The notes beneath the pieces are model-generated. The model searched no databases, was not told the origin of the DNA, and saw nothing but the letters and a program-made list of their open reading frames with translations. Positions 61,201 through 64,000 of a stretch of 64,000 bases of DNA are shown one piece after another. A program made the position numbers and the translations under genes. Source of the DNA: JAFGDI01 sp963667715 (GTDB lineage: Bacteria; Planctomycetota; Phycisphaerae; Sedimentisphaerales; SM23-30); the NCBI GenBank assembly GCA_963667715.1, contig OY763926.1, positions 1,860,001 through 1,924,000 on the forward strand. The letters are read 5' to 3'. The stretch's first letter is position 1. Every line of letters begins with the position of its first letter.

Positions 61201-63531
61201 TGGGATTCCTATTTAGCTGGCGGTGAGAGTCATATTGGTGCCGTTGGGTTAGGGACTAATGCTTTGCATTCTCCTATACCTTATACCGCCTATGGCTGGG
61301 ACTCCGACAGCTGGGTTCTTCCAGAAAATGATTATCCACATCTTGCCTGGGAGCTCGTCGATGGAAACAGATTTGACATAAACAATATGGCAGGCTCCGG
61401 CACCAAAGCCGACCCATGGCAGATCGCTACTCCTGAAGACCTTGTACTTATGGGTTCAAGTTCAAAGTATCTTAGCGATGACTTTATTCTCATTGATGAT
61501 ATCGATCTAAGCGATTATATTTTTGGTAATGCCCCTATAGCTTCTGCTAATTATATAAATTATAATTCTTATGACTATTACTGTGGTCATCAGTTTAACG
61601 GCTCTTTCGATGGTAACGGCCACTCGATCTCAGGACTCAATATCCAAATACCACTTATTACCGCTTTAGAGCCTACCTCTAATATCCCAGATCTGAATAA
61701 CGGTGACTGGGATATCCATGACCCTGACTTTAGTTGGCCTTCTTTCCCAACGCTTAGAGAGCATTATAATGTATTCCAGTTTTACCTCGGTGGGCTATTC
61801 GGCCAGATAGGTTTTGACGGCAAAGTGACCGGACTCTACTTAGATAATGTTTACATCTCCGGCAGCTATTACGCTGGCGGACTTTGTGGTATAAATCTTG
61901 GCACTATAGACCAGTGTGCCGCTTCCGGCTATGTCACCTCAATATATTCAGGTGGGTTACTCGGGGTAAACTTTGGTAGAGTTAATGAATCAAAATTTGA
62001 TGGCGAATCGTTAAATTATCATAATAATATGAATAGCAATTTCTGTAGTTTCAATTTTGGTACGATATCCTATTCTTATACCGTTGGCGATGGTAATGTT
62101 CATTCTGGGTTCTGTATATATAATGGTGGTGATATATATGAATCTTTTGCTGCTGTTAATAGCCTCGAATATGGTTTCTGTGGCCCCAAATACAGTTTCA
62201 GCGATCCAGAAACTAGCGATCAGAGGCCTAAATTAGAAAACTGTCTGTGGAATAGAGATCTTTCTGCTGACACTAGTCAGAGTGAAGACTATTCTTTAGG
62301 CTTAACCACCGCCCAAATGCAAAATGTCGCTACTTACATTGACCTTGGCTGGAGTGATAAATGGGTATTTACCAATGGCCAGTATCCTAAACTTGCCTGG
62401 GAAACTGACCATCCGTCATCAGTGCTGGTTAATAATATGGCCGGTTCAGGCTCACAAACCGACCCATGGCAGGTTGCTGCTGCTTCCGACCTCATATATA
62501 TCAGTTACAACTCAGCTATGGCCGACGACTATTTCATTTTAATTGATGATATCGACCTTAATGATCTTGTATTCAATCGTGCTGTTATTTCACCTGATAT
62601 AAATTCTGGTGATAATAACACTTTCGATGGCATTGAGTTTAATGGATCATTTGACGGCCGCGGCCATACTATCTCAAACCTTACCATCTTCGCTGGTGTA
62701 AACACCTATATAGGCCTCTTTGGCCAGATTGGCATCAATGGTATCGTTACTAACCTTAACCTCAATAGTGTTGATGTCAACGGCTACACGACGGTAGGGG
62801 GCATCTGCGGTAAAAATATCGGTACTATCACCCAGTGCTCTGTCAAGGGGACTGTACTTGCGATAACTAGCTTTGCCGGCGGTATTACCGGCCTCAATAA
62901 AGAAGGCTATATCCAGCAATGCTATACCGACATAAGTGTTTTTGCCGATACTCGTGCCGGCTGTATTGTTGGTACAAATCTTGGCGATGTTATCCAGTCT
63001 TATTGCCTGGGACTGGCCTCCGGCTCTGACTTTGTCGGCGGACTCTGCGGTATAAATAACACCGGTAGAATATCAAAATGCTACAGTGCCGTAGCTATCG
63101 ATTGCCCGGGCGTCAACTCTGCCGGGTTCTGCGGTAATCAGATTGGAAATAGTGCTTATATTTCGAGCTGCTTCTGGGATATTACCGAAAGCGAAATGCT
63201 TATTGGTTATAATGCAGACGAAACTTCGCCCGGAGAAATTATTAAGCTCTCCGGCTTACCTACCATCCCGCTCCAGACTCGATCTACATACACCAATACC
63301 AACTGGGACTTCAACGCAGAATCATTCAACGGCACAGCCAACATATGGCACATGCCATACCAAACCGCCGGCTACCCTATGCTGTGGTTCCAAAGAGACA
63401 TCCCAGGCGACACCACAGACTCCTACGGCATAACAATAGCCGACTTCGCCACCATCTCAACAAACTGGCTGCAGCCATACAACCTAACCGACTTACAAAC
63501 CATAGCCAACCACTGGCTCGAAGGAATATAA
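58282..63531 (+). CDS. Giant exported GLUG-repeat protein with dockerin-like tail
   Basis: 1749 residues with a signal peptide ending S-F-A-F-D. The body is about five super-repeats of 300-430 residues. Super-repeats 2, 4 and 5 open with an M-A-G-S-G-T-K-A-D-P-W-Q-like segment, whereas the third has a shorter T-W-Q-I-A-T opening and the first a divergent one. Each continues with a 'D-D-I-D-L' strand, an 'F-N-G-x-F-D-G-N-G-H-x-I-S-G-L' turn and runs of GLUG motifs (G-G-L-C-G-x-N-x-G-x-I-x-x-C-Y-S), and most end in a C-F-W-D and W-V-x-x-x-x-Y-P-x-L-A-W module. This pattern predicts a long parallel beta-helix, as in adhesins and IgA1-protease-type surface proteins; no peptidase site is seen. Paired cysteines recur in the repeats. 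The tail is a half-dockerin-like G-I-T-I-A-D-F-A-T-I-S-T-N-W-L. A terminator follows. Role: probably adhesion or surface display. Confidence 0.88.
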   Translation: MKKILLFTCLFSLLSNISFAFDGDLGLTTQPLTDGSSIYPWLIEDKADFDSFCSDPSKWSSGTYTDLNCDLSLTDDLTYLHAPIAFDTDHSNVDFDGTPYNGIFNGNSHTVTGLTILAGDKHYLGLFGHIGPDGQVFSLNMDTPIIQGFTRVGAIAGCNSGLISNCSATGDLAVASVFLGGLVGDNQPSGSIIQSSSSCTLTGPTRVGGLCGRNFGSISQSYSNSNINATAYVGGFCGINMGIIDTCYSLGSAYASESVGGFCGYYNDGCITQCYSATAVSVAHDGIIGGMFGVSDSNCFEPRCFWDISIQDQTLTLDYVGDYINLGSTSIPRALTSEQMQSPIYFLNNGWDPGSWIISENDFPHLAWEPVTGDLLGKNNMAGSGTKADPWQIATPEDLVLMGSNPIFFDDNFVLVNDIDLAGYSFDRSVIAYSSYYYHYIMVNNAFLSSQFNGTLNGNGYKISNLAINVLSDHGFMRNYGEQVESHRLEFSGGLFGRIGADAEVTGLSLENVNIQGYKYIAGFCATNFGKISQCSVTGVVTLLYTCGGFCVANAGTISECYFEGIGNADQISYLPYSGNFCHLNAGTIQYCYANNDGYAQAGFCYENQRIISECYAVPSRSSIGFSLKTQYKITDPQIVFESCFWDCSVADAGNTSSYGVPLTTEQMQDVNTYLDWSDKWVFTQGQYPILAWQVSDTTSDPTIPDPDVNTWQIATVEDLLAVALDEDLANDHYILLNDLDLSGLVFQSALISPDSDPDTNFNGIEFNGIFDGNNHTISGLSIAADGACCIGLFGQLGPNAVVSDLTLDNVNITGDSFVGAICSRNFGTIYNCRVNGSITSGNFSGGIAGMNKESASIDHCSFDGEIIAQSRVGGITGRNYSNISCSYSNSTISGSDYLGGLCGYSSGKIDRCYSLGIVYGTAKIGGLCGRLEGGIMTESFSAATIIASDSDTSGGFCGDYSEILYLAEPRCFWDSYLAGGESHIGAVGLGTNALHSPIPYTAYGWDSDSWVLPENDYPHLAWELVDGNRFDINNMAGSGTKADPWQIATPEDLVLMGSSSKYLSDDFILIDDIDLSDYIFGNAPIASANYINYNSYDYYCGHQFNGSFDGNGHSISGLNIQIPLITALEPTSNIPDLNNGDWDIHDPDFSWPSFPTLREHYNVFQFYLGGLFGQIGFDGKVTGLYLDNVYISGSYYAGGLCGINLGTIDQCAASGYVTSIYSGGLLGVNFGRVNESKFDGESLNYHNNMNSNFCSFNFGTISYSYTVGDGNVHSGFCIYNGGDIYESFAAVNSLEYGFCGPKYSFSDPETSDQRPKLENCLWNRDLSADTSQSEDYSLGLTTAQMQNVATYIDLGWSDKWVFTNGQYPKLAWETDHPSSVLVNNMAGSGSQTDPWQVAAASDLIYISYNSAMADDYFILIDDIDLNDLVFNRAVISPDINSGDNNTFDGIEFNGSFDGRGHTISNLTIFAGVNTYIGLFGQIGINGIVTNLNLNSVDVNGYTTVGGICGKNIGTITQCSVKGTVLAITSFAGGITGLNKEGYIQQCYTDISVFADTRAGCIVGTNLGDVIQSYCLGLASGSDFVGGLCGINNTGRISKCYSAVAIDCPGVNSAGFCGNQIGNSAYISSCFWDITESEMLIGYNADETSPGEIIKLSGLPTIPLQTRSTYTNTNWDFNAESFNGTANIWHMPYQTAGYPMLWFQRDIPGDTTDSYGITIADFATISTNWLQPYNLTDLQTIANHWLEGI

Positions 63532-63551
63532 TAACAAACCCAATCAACCCA

Positions 63552-63590
63552 GCTGCGTTGGAACCACCCACCTCCAACGCAGCCCTTTTA
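63552..63590 (+). terminator. Terminator of the GLUG gene
   Basis: A perfect 11-bp stem (63552-63562 with 63573-63583, GCTGCGTTGGA/TCCAACGCAGC) and CCTTTTATT, 20 bases after the stop codon. Confidence 0.88.
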
Positions 63591-63600
63591 TTCTCCAATC

Positions 63601-63845
63601 ACCGCGAAGCTTTAAGAGTACAAGCTTCAGCTTGATTATTGGCCCAACTTCACCAACCAATCCTCTACGCAAGAGTTCCCGATTAATCGGGTTCTTAAGT
63701 CTTCCTCCTTACTTTCCAACCAAATAATAAACTACCTAACACACTGACCTTCCAACCAACCCTCTGCGTCTCAGCGTCTTCGCACCTTTGTGCCAAACTC
63801 TTCTTCTTCTTCTTCTTTTTTCATTTACTTATCCTACCAATCCTT
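63601..63845 (+). repeat. Composite intergenic repeat block 4
   Basis: 63602-63660: CGCGAAGCTTTAAGAGTACA hairpin repeat. 63667-63723: GCAAGAGTTCCCGATTAATC family. 63761-63800: CTGCGTCTCAGCGTCTTCGC family, then CTTCTTCTTC. Same order and sense as blocks 1-3. Confidence 0.65.
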
Positions 63846-64000
63846 AAATCCTATCAGAAAAACAATATCGATGTTTTACCACTACTATTTACTGTATCAT
63901 TCGTGTTCCCTCAGCCAACCAATATATTTGAATCTTGGAGCCCAAAGTGGAGGGCTTGAGGATTTCTTTCATAAACAAAATATGATTATTGTTCAAACTT
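63846..64000. other. End of window, no gene recognised
   Basis: AT-rich; a GAGCCC...GGGCTT stem occurs near 63939-63957. The window ends before any gene can be recognised. Confidence 0.4.

Overview
The window looks like chromosome from a planctomycete, most probably class Phycisphaerae and near the Sedimentisphaerales. The evidence is of four kinds. At least seven exported proteins carry a short dockerin-like segment (one calcium loop of the form D-x-N-x-D, then I-x-D-F-A and W-L), almost always at the C-terminus. There are two ECF sigma factor / FecR-type membrane regulator pairs of the planctomycete-verrucomicrobial kind. There are PEP-CTERM-like tails and many LamG, discoidin (F5/8C) and PKD-like surface proteins. 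There is a complete-looking type II secretion (T2SS) operon. An electron-bifurcating-hydrogenase-type flavoprotein points to anaerobic metabolism. Assignment to this group is inference from domain content; no rRNA gene is present.

Layout. Positions 1-4500 hold a truncated LamG/Ig protein, a BNR-propeller protein resembling ulvan lyases, and a second LamG protein. A 780-residue fusion of HydC/NuoE-like and HydB/NuoF-like subunits (4770-7112) and a secreted trypsin-like protease follow. Positions 8674-16255 hold two ECF sigma + FecR modules on either side of a LamG/Ig surface protein. Then come a GH2 enzyme with two discoidin domains, a discoidin/PKD/LamG surface protein, a GH130 enzyme with an internal dockerin-like segment, and a GH3 enzyme (to 26696). 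On the minus strand are a PIG-L deacetylase, tRNA-Lys(CTT) and the T2SS operon gspE-F-G-H-I-J-K-L-M-C-D (40550 down to 29006), then a Gly/Met-rich exported protein, an RRM protein and a nitronate monooxygenase-like protein. On the plus strand follow purA, uppS and cdsA, a GH53 galactanase and a small metalloprotease-like protein. A MotA/ExbB protein, an ABC ATPase and an M3 peptidase lie on the minus strand. The last part has a pRiA4b ORF-3-like protein, a PEP-CTERM protein, an alpha/beta hydrolase and a giant GLUG-repeat protein.

How it fits together. The first 27 kb reads as a polysaccharide-use region. Secreted GH2, GH130, GH3 and lyase-like enzymes and LamG/discoidin binding proteins lie beside ECF/FecR regulators whose outer portions look like carbohydrate-binding (NPCBM-like) sensors. 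The T2SS operon is a plausible exporter of the dockerin-tailed proteins.

Between genes the window is filled with several families of short dispersed repeats, most centred on a hairpin whose stem sequence varies while its flanks are conserved. Every orientable copy I could see reads in the same direction on the plus strand, whatever the direction of the neighbouring genes. I regard this polarity, the FecR-NPCBM modules and the HydB-HydC fusion as the most noteworthy observations. All family assignments come from motif reading without database searches.
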